This document shows positions 14,401-27,600 of a stretch of DNA of 64,000 nt, one piece after another. Origin of the DNA: Eudromia elegans. Taxonomy: Eukaryota > Chordata > Aves > Tinamiformes > Tinamidae. The translations under genes and the position numbers were made by a program. Positions within the stretch are counted from its first letter, which is position 1. Every line of letters starts with the position of its first letter. Where the stretch lies: positions 237,210-301,209 of the forward strand of contig PTEX01000295.1 of the NCBI GenBank assembly GCA_003342815.1, in the 5' to 3' direction. The notes under the pieces are model-generated. The model did no database searches and was not told the origin of the DNA. It saw only the letters and a list, made by a program, of their open reading frames with translations.

Positions 14401-14900
14401 CCCTGTCTTTGAGGTGGCCCTCGGGGGTCGAACAGCTCTTTGGCTAGAAGCGATTGCGGCAAAATCTCGGGACAAAGTAGGATGTCACCCAGTGGAGACG
14501 TCCTGCTAGGGGAAGGAGAAAGGAAGCTATTTAGTGCTTCCCTTTGCTATTACAAGCATTAGTAGTTGATGAAATGGCTGGGCACGTGATTCCAGACGTG
14601 ATTTCAGACACCACAAGTGCAGTTACTCGTATTTGCAAACCATCACCTGATTACAGCGCCCTTTTGCTCCACGAGAAGGTCCTGACCGGTTGCACCTCAC
14701 ACCGGTCGCCAAGCTGCAGCTCTACATGGAGCACGGGCTGTCAGCCATCAACTCGCCGGGGAGCCACACGCTGAAGAGGTGGGAAGCTTCCCCCAGGAGA
14801 GCCTGCCGAGCCGCCCGGCGACTCTCCCCGGCAGCTTGGGTGAGCTTTCCCTCCGTCAGTACAGCCTGAGATGGATTCAAGGCGATTGATTTGTTTTCCA
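2429..14900. other. Intergenic sequence, no gene recognised
   Basis: Mostly unique sequence with small GC-rich clusters near 4840-4960 (including GC box gggggcggg) and 10320-10560, and a TATA-like tatataag at 8273-8280. A short CT run lies near 12435-12449. ORFs up to 192 codons on both strands have no recognisable domains. Confidence 0.55.
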
Positions 14901-17757
14901 ATAACAGGTGGCTTCCCAAGGAGCCGATAATTGCAGTGTGGTCCTTATCCCAGGAATCCCAGACTGTGAGCTCCAGCCCCTTCATTACAGATGTGACCTA
15001 CATTGGCATAAGTCCCTAATGCTGCTGACTCGTCAGGCTTCACCAGCATCCCCAAACTTCAGCACTCTGCCAGCAGGGAATTTTCATTCAAAAGACCCAA
15101 TTCTAAAAAATAATAATAAAAAATCAAGTAAAGCAGAAAAATCTCTATGTTCTGCATAATATCGCGGATAAAATGCAGCCAAGCCCATGAGGGGAGGTCA
15201 CGTCGCTGCTGAGCGAGCTGCCGAATTCTCTGTGCGTAACTTTGGTCCGTCGAGCTCTGTCCGCTGTGGCTGCTAACGCAAACATGCGGCTCCAGCCCTT
15301 ACTTTCAGTTTCCAAACTTCCAAATATTTGATAACACAGACCTCTGACAGGCAGGAGCTGTGGTTGGCATCTTTCCCTCGCTCCTTTTCTTATTTGCAAA
15401 CAAGAATTCACTAGGTAAATAAAGGCAATGAGGGTTCCTACAGCCTCCGGGGCCAGGCTGTTCTCTGCCGAGCCCGAAGACGACCAAGACCAACTCCCAT
15501 CCGCAGGCGCCGCGTTAGCGTTTCCCTTCCCTTTGCCCCTCGTGGTGCTGTCTGGCACCACGGCAGAGATGGTCCCACCACCTTGGGGAGGACCCTCGAG
15601 CTGCCCTCGGTTTCCCTTTCCTTGGATTCTCGCCCACTCGGACGCCCAAGCGCAGACGCAGACACCAGGCGGTCTCCATGGGCCGAGTCCGCAGGGCGCT
15701 GGAGGTGCCTCCGGCGCGAGGCCCTGCCGCTCCCACCGCCGCCCGCCCCGTTGCCGCGGGGCCGCACGCGGCGGTGGCAGCAGCAGGAACCGGACGCGGC
15801 GTGCCCGAGAGGGGCTTCGGAGCGCCGGCCGCGCGGGGCTCAGCCCAGGCACCGCTCGTAACCCGTCCACACTCGCTGCTGCAGGGGAAAGAGACGAAAA
15901 CGGGGAGGACTAACGCTTGCGTCCACACAAGGAGCGTATCCCCTTCCGGGAACAGCCCCCGGCTGCCTCCCGGGAGATTACATGGCATCGCTGTGCCCAA
16001 TGCCACAAAAGGGCTCCGAGCTCGGACCCTGCTCCCAAGGAGCGCCAAGCTGGAAGAGTTTGGGGTGTTTTAGGGTTAACCCGGGTAGCGCCAGGCTCCA
16101 GGATCCCGTGGGAGCGGCTCCCAGCCATGCAGGCGCTCCCGAGGCAGCACAGCCGCCGGCGGGGACTGCCGGGCTCCTGGAACGGCAGCTGGGGCCGTGT
16201 CCCATGACTGCGGCCCCCAGGGCCCGCTGGGTTCCAGGGGCTCGTTTCCTACGTCCCCGTAAGGCAGCAGCTCCCGAGGCCAGGGAGGAGCTGGGACTGT
16301 GACCAAGGCTGCGCGTGTGACCTCCGTATCCGGAAAGGAAGACGTTATCCCAACGCGGCAACGCGGATTCCCCCCACCTTCCATAGCTTGCTCTCTGTCC
16401 CGCAGCTTTGGCCTCTTTAAACAAAAGCAGCCGCCATCCATGGAAGGCCGGACACAGAGGAGTTCCCCCCCGTCCCAAAGCCGTCTGTAGCCCCCGTAGT
16501 CACAGCGTCCCAAGCAGATGTGACCTGCCCCGCACGAGCCCAGAACGTGGAGCCGCAGCCGACGCGCTCAGCCAGCCCCTACGGCTCCGGAGGAACGAGC
16601 TTCAGGGGTCCCTCCTGCTCCATTTGCTTTACTGTTTGGTTCCCACTGTTTTGGCGCTCGCCCGCGGCTCTTGTGCAATCCGAAGAGGTCGGTGAATTCA
16701 CCAGCCCTTTCGCTCCGTGCAAGCAGCTCGTGCAGCCCGGCCGCGTCCTGCAGCCAAACGCACGTGCTGTGCCAGCGGAGCCCGGTTCCAGCGACCATAA
16801 AAATAATATTGCAAGCCTAATCCCAAAGCAGGATTACTGGGGATCAAATCCATTACTCCACGGTAAACCCCTTTAATGTCCTCCTTCTTTCTCTCCATCG
16901 GTGACCAAAGGGAGTGGATTTCAGCTCTAACACGCTGCCGCCACCCAACACAGCAGATCCTGCCCACGGCGCGGGGCTCGATTCTTGTTCTCAGTTTTTT
17001 GCACGGTATCAAAGCAGATTTATTTATTTCTCCCTCGCCAAAATCAAAGTCCAGTCTAGATCCCCGGCAGAGAGTTCCGGAGGAGGAAGTAGCTGCGGCT
17101 CCTTCGGGCAGCCCCTGCTCTCGGAGGTCGTTTCTGCGGGACGTTTGGGGAGCTGCAGCCAAGAGCCGCGTTTCAGCTTCCACAAGACGGGACTCAGAGC
17201 TCGCCCAGGGGGTCTTGCCCTGCATGTACGGCCAGACTTCACTCACCTTCCAAACCTTCCCTTGCGGGTAGGCTGCGGCACATAAACAGTATGAACTCGG
17301 TCGGGTGGAACAGATTGTGCATCATCATCATTGCAAAGTCGGGCTCCTTACGGGTCCTCTGACAGCAGGACCATGGTGTTAGTCCTATTCTCAATCTGCT
17401 GGAATTAGCCCCACTGAAGCGAGCAGAACGATACAGGTCAGATCAATTATTGTGGAAAAACTCAGCGGTGATAGTGCCACGTGCAGCGCTATAAAGGGAA
17501 GGCAGCTGCACCTAAGGCTGGGAGGGGACAGCAGCTCGCGGCACGAAGGGCCACGCCATTGCCCTGTCCTTTAGTCCTTCACCTCTTTCCACACCGAGGC
17601 GAGGAAAGCAGCCTCCGCTCCTCCTTTGCAGAAAACTGCACCAGCAAAGCGCCGCTCCAGGCACGGGAACCGCCCGGGGAGGCACAAAGGAAATCTAAAA
17701 CAAGGAGGTAAAGGGAGAAGACTCCTCTGCTCGGGCGCTCCTCTCCGCGGAGCGGGG

Positions 17758-17769
17758 TTTGGCGCCAAA
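17758..17769 (+). promoter_or_regulatory. Perfect E2F-type palindrome in a CpG cluster
   Basis: TTTGGCGCCAAA matches the E2F consensus TTTSGCGCSAAA on both strands, and it sits in a CpG-dense stretch (about 17720-17960). No known gene starts here, so a regulatory role is inferred only from the motif and composition. Confidence 0.4.
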
Positions 17770-20700
17770 CGCGGCGCACGGCGCCTCTAGAGAGGAGCCG
17801 GTTTTGGTCCCTAGCTGGGGAGGAGGAAAGCGGCCGGCGCTGCAGCCGGGCCGGGCGCTCCGCGGCCTCCGCGCTGGGGGACGGAGCCCCCCGGCATGGC
17901 GATGGAGCGTCCACGCACGCAGCGTCTCAGGCGGCACCGGCGGCCTCGCTCTGCACAGGCGTCCAGATGGCCCATCCTGCTACCTCTTTTTAACTGGACA
18001 GCCTGAGGCACAGCGGGACCTCCCACTGCTTTATTTTATATCAAGGAATACATATATATACACACATATATAAAAATATATAAGTATCCCTTTGCAAATG
18101 AATTAATTTTGCAAAAACAAAACCCGATTTTCACAAATATGATTTTGTTTTCCTACTCCTGCCCCTCAACCTTTGAGATTGCACAGCTCTCAGCAGAGAC
18201 GTGAATGCCTCTCTTGATGCTTCATAGTGACTGAAGCCGGGAACGAAGGGGAAAACAAGGACTCTCCCGGAACAGGATAAGGACATGCAGATGCAGTGGA
18301 AGTTAGGATGCTTTTGACCGTCCCTTTGTTCCTCTCCATAATTTTTGCTGGTCCCACCGGAGCACCCAGGTGAGCGCAGCCCTTCGCGGCGCTGAGAGCC
18401 CAGAGCTCAGCCAGCGCAGGAGCAGAAGGGAAGGAAGGAGCTCCCTGACGGTGACGTCCTCCAGCCCGGCGTGCACGAGGGTTTGCAGTGTCCATCAGAA
18501 CCGAAGGGACCCCGGGATGGACGGTCCTGAGAGGGACCATCAGGGCCAAGGTCACCACGACAGCAGGTTGCTCGGGGATGCATCCAAGTGGGTCTGGGTC
18601 ATCCTCAAGGGCAGAGATCCGCCACTGCTTGGGGACCTGTCCCAAAAGGCACCACCCACAAGGGGAAGGGCTGCTTCCCGAGCTGGCATTTCTTGTGTTG
18701 CCGCTTCAGCTGTGCCCCTCTGCACAGTCAGGCCCCATCACCTCCGTAGCCACTTGGGCAGTGGAAGACGGAGCTGGATTCGCCTTCGCTTCCTCATCTT
18801 GGCTCCACCATGGCCATGGTTTGTGTTGGATCCGCTCCGGGCATGTTGCTCCTGCCCTTGCTGAGAACAAGGTCCGTGCACCGGCGCAGGGGGAAGATCC
18901 GCTGCCCTGGACCTGCTGGCCCTGCACGGGCGAGCGAGGTCGGCCTTGCTCCGGAGCCTGCTCACGGGAGAGGCTAAGGGGAACCCTCCGCGTCGAGCAG
19001 GACCCCCAGCTCCTGCGTCTCGACGAACGCGTGGGTCCGAGCTGAGCTGTGCCAGCTCTGGAATCGTTTTAGGCTGAATTCCTCCTCGGGACGCGATCTC
19101 CAAGGGCGGGAGCGCGGCCCCGGCGAGGCCCGGAGCAGGACTCCTGCAGAGCTCCGCGGGCCTGGCGCCCGCCCAGAGCAAACACTGCGGGCCCCGGCCA
19201 GGCTCCTCCAGCTGCAGCCATGCGCCTCCCGTATTTCCGTAGCCTTTTCGTCTCATAAGAGAGACCCTTCCCCAGGGGCTGCCCGTGAGCCGCTGGCAGG
19301 GCGGAGGAGATTCGATTTGCAATTGAGAAAAAAAAAAAAAAGGCTAAAAACGACGGCCAGTTAGAAGCAGTAAGTCTGCAACATGGTCCCGGAGCACGCA
19401 GCTGGCTGCACCGCGTAACTCCAACCCCCTGGGGACCAGGGCTGTGCTCTGCTCTGCTTCCACGTAGCACCCAACCCTGCCGGAGCCCAAGAGGAGCCTT
19501 CCGGGCCCGTGCGAAACGCAGCTGCAAGCACAAGCATTTCGGGGTTAGCCTGGTTGCCTTCCGTGCTGCCGGCGCTGCCTGGGCCCAGCAGAGCGGACGC
19601 GTCCTCCTGGGGAGCAGGGCAGGAACGCGGGTGCCGAAGCGCTCTCCAGCTGTGCGGCTGCACGAGCAGACGATGAGCCCCCAGCCCTGCGACGAGTTTG
19701 GCGACTCCTGATGATTTGTTTCAATGCCGGTGCTCCTGAAAACCAGCGGCTGCATTCGTCTCCATCCTCGTCGCCGTCAGAAGGAAGCGTCTGCTCCACA
19801 CTGCCACATGGGACAATGTGAAACCCAGCCTGGTGTCAGAGAAGGCAGGAAAACAAAGAGGACCCTGTGCTGTGACAGCTCGGGTTTTCTCATGGTTAGT
19901 AGTGCTGGTCCTGGGTTAGGTACCGGCTACCAGCTCCACGGCACGCACTGCAAACCCGATCACAAGAGCAGACATCTCCGTGTTGCACCCTCTGGAGCAG
20001 AAGTCTTGGTGTTGTGCCCATTGGAGGAAGCACTGGAAGGAAATGGCTCTTCTGGTCTTAATTGCATGCTCATTCCCTGTGCTGAAACACCAAAAAATTC
20101 TGCCACAAGAAGCCTGACCCACCTGGCAGCTATGGGCATAAGCAGACCAGACTAGACCTGAGACCAGCTCTCAACTCTGCTGATAACCCAGAACTGCATG
20201 TTTCCAATCAGGAGAATGCTCTGAGCAATGCACCTGGAAAGCAAGAAGAGAAGCCGGGTCCCGGAGCTAGCAACATTTGCTCCCGCCGCGCTTCGACGTT
20301 TGCGTGCAGCGGGAAGAGGGACGCTCCCTCCTCATCGCTCTGTGCCAAGCTGGAGAGCTGCCACGTTGCCGGAGGCCACAAATGTCCGTCTCCCGCAGGA
20401 AGGGAGCCGGATGCAGATGCAAATTTGAGACCTCAGAAAGTGCAGGGCTGCTGGAGCCCCTGGCATCTCCACGGCTTTTGCCCCGGGACGTGAAGGAACT
20501 TGAGCTTTTGCAGCGCAGTCACTGCTTGCGGTTCTCACTCGCGTGCACAGATTGCCCAGCCAGAGCTCGGCAATAAGGACGTTGAGTGAAATTCATCCCA
20601 GCAAGGGTGAATTTACAACCAACACGGTTCAGGTTGTCCTGCACCTTCAGCTCTTGTGCTGCAGCACACGGGAGGTTCAAGCCTGCTTAAACGTCTGCGC

Positions 20701-21220
20701 TGGGGACGACGAGTGGGTTGAAGCTGCGTTTGATGCTGGACGTGCGCCGTTTTCAGCATTTCTGGGATTCATTCACCCAGTGCTCACCCCCAAGCAGAGG
20801 ATGGAGAACTGCACCTCTGAAACAACACAGAAATATAGGGGTGATTACGGAAATCCCCATCAGCTCTTCTGAAGTTCTTCTGGTTCTCCAGAAAGACGCA
20901 GGCAGCTCCGAATGGGGCAAGCTTGAAGGCTGGACAACCAAGGGTTGTTCCTGTAGAAACAAGCCTAGAATGATCAAGATGCATAAGCAAAATCCCAGAC
21001 TGGGAAGAGATTTGAGAGCGGTTTAAAAATAAACAAACGTACCAAATAAAAAGAGTTTCCGTAGAGCTGGTGGCTCCAAGCTGATCTCACCTGGAGCCAG
21101 AGCCAGATCCTTCTACCACCACCCAGCTGTTGTTCTTGCATTGCAGGAGAGCTGCAAGCGTCTCAAGAAGACCGAGTCGGAGGAGACGTAGCAGGGAGGC
21201 GTCCTTGCAGCAAGTGGCGA

Positions 21221-21283
21221 GCACCTCCTCCTAGGAGCTTCGCACCTCCTCCTAGGAGCTTCGCACCTCCTCCTAGGAGCTTC
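21221..21283 (+). repeat. 21-bp perfect tandem repeat, three copies
   Basis: Three identical 21-bp units start at 21221, 21242 and 21263. Each contains the 10-bp palindrome CTCCTAGGAG. The identity between copies indicates recent expansion. Confidence 0.96.
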
Positions 21284-24200
21284 TCCACCCCTCTGCAGCC
21301 TCTGGGCTCTGCCAGGGCAGCTGACGCTCCTCGTGCCAGCACCAGTGTGGAGCTCCTGGGCTCTCCAGCGGTCTCACGCAGGGTCTTCCCCCTGCAGCTC
21401 CACAGGCCGATGTTTGTCGCAGTTCAGCCCTTGCAGGCTCTGCAGCTCTTCACCATCACCTGCCACCTCAGGGGCGGCGTCAGCATCTTCGGACAACGTT
21501 CTGACACAGCTCGCTCCATCCGAGCCCGTCCGAGCAAGTTCCGCCTCGTTCAGGACCTCCTGCCCGGCTGGGTGTGGGAGAAGAGCTGAGATTTGTCCAA
21601 GCTTTTCCACGTGATCCAGGCTGCAACGCCTCGATCCGCTCGCAGAGCCGGGGCTGAAGACCTCGTCCAGCGTGGACATTGGGACCCCCCATTGGCCACC
21701 CAAGGGATTCCAGCAGCCAGGACAGGAGGCAGCGGCAGCACCACAAGGTACCTGGGGACTGGGCCCCTCCAAGCTCCGTTTCCATGTTGCGTGGGCGCAG
21801 CCTCCTATCCATGACCATTTCCGTAGAGCATTCCACATCGGTCCTTCCAAAACAACCATTTAACGGAGTGAACTAGAGATAAGAGCACCAGGACGGACAA
21901 TAGGCTGCACAGTCAAGCGGGGCAGCCGAGCAGCATGTGGGGCAGCAGCTTGGCAACGCTGTGCTCCTCACCCGAGGCCGGGGCCATCTCGGGAGCATGC
22001 GAGCCCATAGCAGCACAGAAACACACCTGAGGATACGGTCCTTCCTGAAGCCCCACAGTTTGTTGGGGGGACAGACAGGAGTGGCACTGCAGAGCCTGCA
22101 GCCAGCCTGGCCTCCATCTACCTGAAGAGGACAGCGGAGAAGGGCGCGTTTACCTTCTGCTTTCAAACCTGCTGGCCAAAAACGCCTCCTCCTCTGCTTC
22201 CTCGTCAGCGTGGAACAGTTCCGAGCATCGCGATCACATTCGCGCTGTCCATTTGCTGTCCCCGTCTCTCACGGATTGTTCTGAGGTTGGGTTTGGTCTT
22301 AAAGAGCAATCCTGACTGCGCCAGCTTGGCTTTCCACCAGCGTGGGCTTTCCAACCGGGCCCCTGAGTGTGAAGCGTCTGCTGAAACGTCCTTGAGCACG
22401 TCAAGGTAAACCACGAGCAGGCTGATTCCCTCCTCTGGAGACACCCCACGCAGTCCTGTCCTGCCGAAACCGCCCCAAACTCTTCTGCTTTCAGGGGACG
22501 AGGAGCGAGCGTCTCGCAGCCCCGGCTCCCCTGGGTCAATCTCCGGCCCCAGTACAGGTCTGTGCGGTGAGGGGCTGTCTGGCTCCTGGGACAGGAGGCA
22601 CCTCCTCACGCACACGTCCTCCTCGAGCTCTTCAGCCACCCAAATGTGAGTGACACCCGGAACGGCTGCCCCCACCCGGCCAACGACCATGGACGCCTGC
22701 TGCAGGGAGAGGCGGGAGCTGAGCTCCGGCACCGGCACCGTCCGCGTGGGAAGCGGCAAGGTCTCCCCCGGCGCCTCCACGGGGAGGTCCCCAAGGGGGA
22801 GCAGGTGGCAAGGACGGCATCCCCGCCCCAAGGGATTCCCAGCATTCCCAGCGCAGCTCACAACATTCCCGCGCCACCTTCCAGCGTCAAGCCCCTCGGG
22901 GACGTTCCTGGGCCCCGGCGTCCGGGAACGGTTCATTTCCTGCAGCTTCCCGCAGCATCCTGCTTGGCTTCTCCGGCGCTTCTCCCACCCACTCACGGTC
23001 TGCAGGCAGGAAGGCTCCAGCAGCCTGGGGTGGGAAGGAGGGATAAGGCTCTTCCAGGGTGCCAGCTCTGCCCACAGGGCACTGCTCTCCTTTGGAAATT
23101 CTGGGAATGACGAGGCAAACCAAGGCAAAGCAGCCGCCTTCCCAGGGAGTATTCCACCGTTCTGTTCTTTTTGGAAAAAAGAAGTGTTTTTACACACGCC
23201 GCTGCACAGCCTCAGGGTTGCACCCTACGGAGCTGGTTATAAACGCAACGTTGACAGCTTCACAGCACAGGAGTTGCACATGAAACTGCTGGTTAAAAAT
23301 GTCTAAACACGTCTGGTTTCCCAGGGCTTTACAGGGCACAGATGGGAGGGGAGAGTGGGCCGAGGCGCGAGACCATCTACATGGAGAGCACGGTCACGCG
23401 CCAGCGGCAGGCAGGTGCTTTGGGGACGATAACATGACCTTTCGTGTTGCAGAACAAAGCAGCAGCCTTTGCTCTTCATCTAATGGGAAGGCCTTCCAAG
23501 AGGCCCCTTCTGGGGCCAGGCTTCCAAGATATTGCCTAAATCAGAGAGAAACGCCCTGGCCTCAGGTGAGCCTAAAGCGTCTTTGTCCTTCCACGACGGG
23601 TCAGGTTGCCCCATCGCGGCCCGTCAGGTTTATCGAGATGAGGTTTGCTGCCTGGGCCGCGTTGGCAGCAGGTACGAGGGGGTTCCTCTCCAAGAGGGTT
23701 GGCCGATGGGGTCAACCCTTGGCGTTCGGGTTCAGCAGAGACTTCCCCACCAAGGACAGAGAGCTCCAAGGTCTAGAGCACAACACAAGGATGCCCGAGC
23801 GGGGACACGAGGAGCCGCTCCAGCAGGGCCGACGCAGACTTTCACACGCGCGCGCTCAACCCCGCTGGCTCCCGCTGCTCGAGCCGTCTCCAGAGCAGCT
23901 GTTCAAACACGCCGCGAGACGCCAGAGCAGCTCCGATCAACTTCCTGTTCCAGCAGGACTTCAAAGCCTTCCCGAGAGACGGCAGAACCCGAGGGTTTGT
24001 GGGAAGGCAGCTCCAGGCACCCTCCGCTCAGAGCCTGGACACAGTTCAACCGCTCCGAACGTTGTGTTCTGTTAAAAAGGGGGGAAAGTCTATATCCAAA
24101 GGGCGTTTCATCATCTAGCAGAGGGGAAGGAACCAGATTAGAGTCAACCCAAGTCTTCTCCAGACCATCATCTGGAAACCTGTGAGAGTTTAACGCTACA

Positions 24201-24600
24201 TGTGGAGACTCTGGTGATGCTGCCCTCAGCCCGCAGTGAAGGGGACAGGCAGGGACAGAGAGGACAGATGAGTCCGAACCCTCCTTAGCAGTGACAGAGA
24301 CAATAACCATGAATGGCAGCTCGGGGAGGTTCTGGTTGGACGTGAGGAACCACATCTTGCCCAAGAACATCAAACACGGAGCGAGTCCTAACCAACCATC
24401 TGAGCCATCAAAGGGACTGTAGCTCATTTTGGGAGCACGTTGCATCCCACCACATCCCCAAAGCAAGTCAAGAATGGAAGGGCACCAGGAACCTCATAGC
24501 ACAAGAAACCATTCCCAGAACCAGAACGAAGGCTCAAGCCACCTCCAGGCTCAAGCTGCCACCTCCAAAATGCTTTGGGAGTCAGCTGGTTTGATGGTCC

Positions 24601-27600
24601 TTTGCTCACTTGGGACTAGCTCGGGTTCCTGGAAGCTCCGGGATCTTCTGCAGTCTCGAGACATATGCTCCTGTGTTTACTTATCCGCTTGTTTTGATCT
24701 TTTCTGGTCAGGACGTTTTCCCACATACCCAAGCCTGCCTCCACTGCAACATGCCGGGCTCTCCAGGATCATCCACTTAAGGAGACATTTTCTTACCCTA
24801 AAATCACAAGTGAGACGTTAATGACTTCCTCGTGCCTCCGTCTGAAGTTCATTCGTTAAGTCTCCGTCCCCATTACACGCTATTAAGACCTACACACATG
24901 AACCCTTGCCATGCTTTGTTTCATACTTTTTTTTCTTTTTCTGAGGGAAAAAAAAAAAAGAAAGAAAAGTGAGCTGTCACAGCCCAAAATAGCACATTTT
25001 TCCATTCTGAAGAACAAGAAACATTCCTGGGAACGCGGACAAATCGCGCCGGGCACAAGATGTCTAACAGACACCCGCGCAGCCCGCAGCGTCCCACATG
25101 GACTCGGATGTCCCCGCCGCGGGGACGCGCTCGGTAGCCCGGGCCCACCGTGGCGTGCAACCAAAGCGGAGGCGACGACGAGCCCCTGCCCGCGTCCCGC
25201 TCCATGAGAAAGAGCTGCTGCCGCTCCCCGGGGAGATAAACATTTTGTGTCGGGAGAGGAACCGTCTCCAGGAAGAGTCGGATGCAGCTCGGAGCCTCGT
25301 CTCGCTACCACTCTGCGCGAGAAGCGACGCTCCACGTTTGGGCTGCACCAGGAAATCCTCTCACCCTTATTGGACCTGCTTAGAAACACGGATTTCACTC
25401 ACGTGCATGAAAATGGGGAGCTTCATCCTTAAGGACACCCAGAGGATTTTAGGAGCCTCCAGGCTCTCTCCTGAATGCAAAAAGAACGCCAAGGATCATT
25501 GATCTTCCAATATGTTTTTAAATTTATGGCTACCTCGAAAAAGGCTTGAATGCTTGGCAATTTTAGTGACGATACCGTTAATCAAATAAGGGCCATAAAA
25601 CCAGAGCCAGCAGCAAATACCACACTGACAACTTGAGTGATTTGTATTTGAAGAAAGAAAGGAAAAAAACCCCAACTCCAGCGCTCCGCTTGGCAGAACA
25701 TTGTTCACAAAGAGCCCGAACACAGTCCTTGAGGAAGCGAAGGATTTCTCGGCCGTCGTGGGGATAAGCAAACACATCCCTCTAATCCGACACGGGCAGC
25801 GCCTGTTGGAGATGATGCCCAATTCGGATCGCTGTCAAGTCCCCAGAGAACAAATCTCCAGCCTTAAACAGGATCCCCAGGAGCTCAAGCAGACGTGTGA
25901 GGATAAGGCCCTGTGATGGCCAGGGCGGCCGGTCTCCTCCAAGCTGCCACCTTCCACTTAATTCCCAGGTAAACTCTGGGCTTCCACCCGTTGGCCACAG
26001 GAAAACCTCAGCGCACCTGCACATTCCTTTGGATCCCTTCATTTCTAAGCAGAATTTGGAATAAAAACAAGATTATCACCTGGAGCATTTAGAGAGGTGA
26101 AAATATCTCATGATCCAGTCATACATGAGGAAGGGGAAAACCATTTCCTAATTCCATTAAATATACTCACAGCCAGATTTTTCCTTTTTTTTTTTGTTGG
26201 AAAAACATCAACTTGGTAAAGTTTTCCACAGGAAAACATGCCTTCCAATTGGTGATCTGTCACCCAAGGCCTCAGCTCAGGATATATATAAATACAAAAC
26301 AGGTAAATTATACATTGCCTATATTTAAAATGTATGTATTACGTAGATGGATACAAGGAAAAGCTGCAGGGAGGAAGCCCAAAGGAAACCACTCACAAAG
26401 AGCAGATCCCCAGGCACACTGGGAGCATGCTCCGTGCCATGGAAGAGCCCAACAAAGGTCTTCACCACGAACTCCCTTAGAGTGAAGCCGCCTCTGAACC
26501 CATCACCGCCGGGGTGAGATGGCCCAAGATGAGCACGTCTGGAATGGAAAATCCTTGGAGAGATGTCTCACTTCCAAGAGCGGTCATGGGGAGAAATCAC
26601 TTCTGTTGCAAGGGAGGGCAGATGACAGGGTTGTAGCTGTTAGGTTTCTCAGCCCTGAAGAGGAAGGATCAACGCAAGGAGCCCAAGAGCAGCTGCTGGC
26701 ACGCAGGTTGCTTTTATTTCTGTGATGAAGAGGAGGAAAAGCGAGGAGAAAACCAGATTCAGAGCACCCCATCTGTATCGAGCAGCTGTCCCACCCGCAG
26801 AGAGCGCGGTGGGCCCGAGGCGCTGCACGGCTGAACGCGGTAGGGGAGGCACCACATGAGCTGGCGGTGAGAGACCACAGAGGAGATAAAAATCAGCCTT
26901 CAGCAAACAATGGGGCAAAGAAACCCAGCCCAAGACCAAGCTGCAACCGTGGCAAGACCAAAGCATCGTCTAAGAGCGTTTCTGCGGGCAGCATTACCCG
27001 TTTCCCAGCCGGAGGCGGTGGGACATGACGCCGTAGGAAGCCAAGCATCCCACTCCTTGGAGCTTCCGCTGCAGGAAAGGCTCGAAACGGGGGACAGGTC
27101 AACCCCACGGCTGGAGCAAGACGAAACGACAGCGATACCGAGCCCGAGCGCTGCTAAGTCATCTGATGACTCAAAACACTCATTGGAGAGCAACGGCCTC
27201 ACATTCAAACATGGGCTTTGATTAAAAAAAAAAAAATAAAAAAAGGAAGCATATGCTCAAGACAGAAACCAGCGATGACACTCTTGTGGTTCTAGATTCA
27301 ACGCACCATCCCAATGGTGTTTGGTTTTCAGCCAAATGGCTGAAAAAAGATAAATATATATATGTAAATGTATATAATTATGCTAATTTCACCAATACTG
27401 TAGTCAAGAGATCACCGTGTCACCTGCTTTACAACAGGCAACCTGAGCACAGGCAGTAGCCCACACAGCGATGGTGGCCAAGCACACAGGACTTGCTCTG
27501 CCTCCTCCCACGCGTATCTCCTGCCCTTACTCAGACACTAACTACAGGCCCAAGGAGGACGTCCCCAAACCGCGTGTCTCTCGGGACACGCCAGCTCCGC

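Larger units (their letters stand above)
14901..24600. other. Broad GC-rich, stop-poor intergenic block
   Basis: This region carries repeated CpG-rich clusters (densest at about 15450-15880 and 17720-17960) separated by AT-rich spacers (for example 18030-18130, with TATA/CATA-rich sequence, and a poly-A near 19328). Long overlapping ORFs appear on both strands and in several frames, as expected from high GC. No known domain or splice-linked exon chain was recognised. Confidence 0.55.

Noticed and set aside
15145..15870. 241-codon minus-strand ORF in the CpG cluster
   Set aside because: Arg/Pro/Ala-rich translation with several other frames open on both strands; composition explains it.
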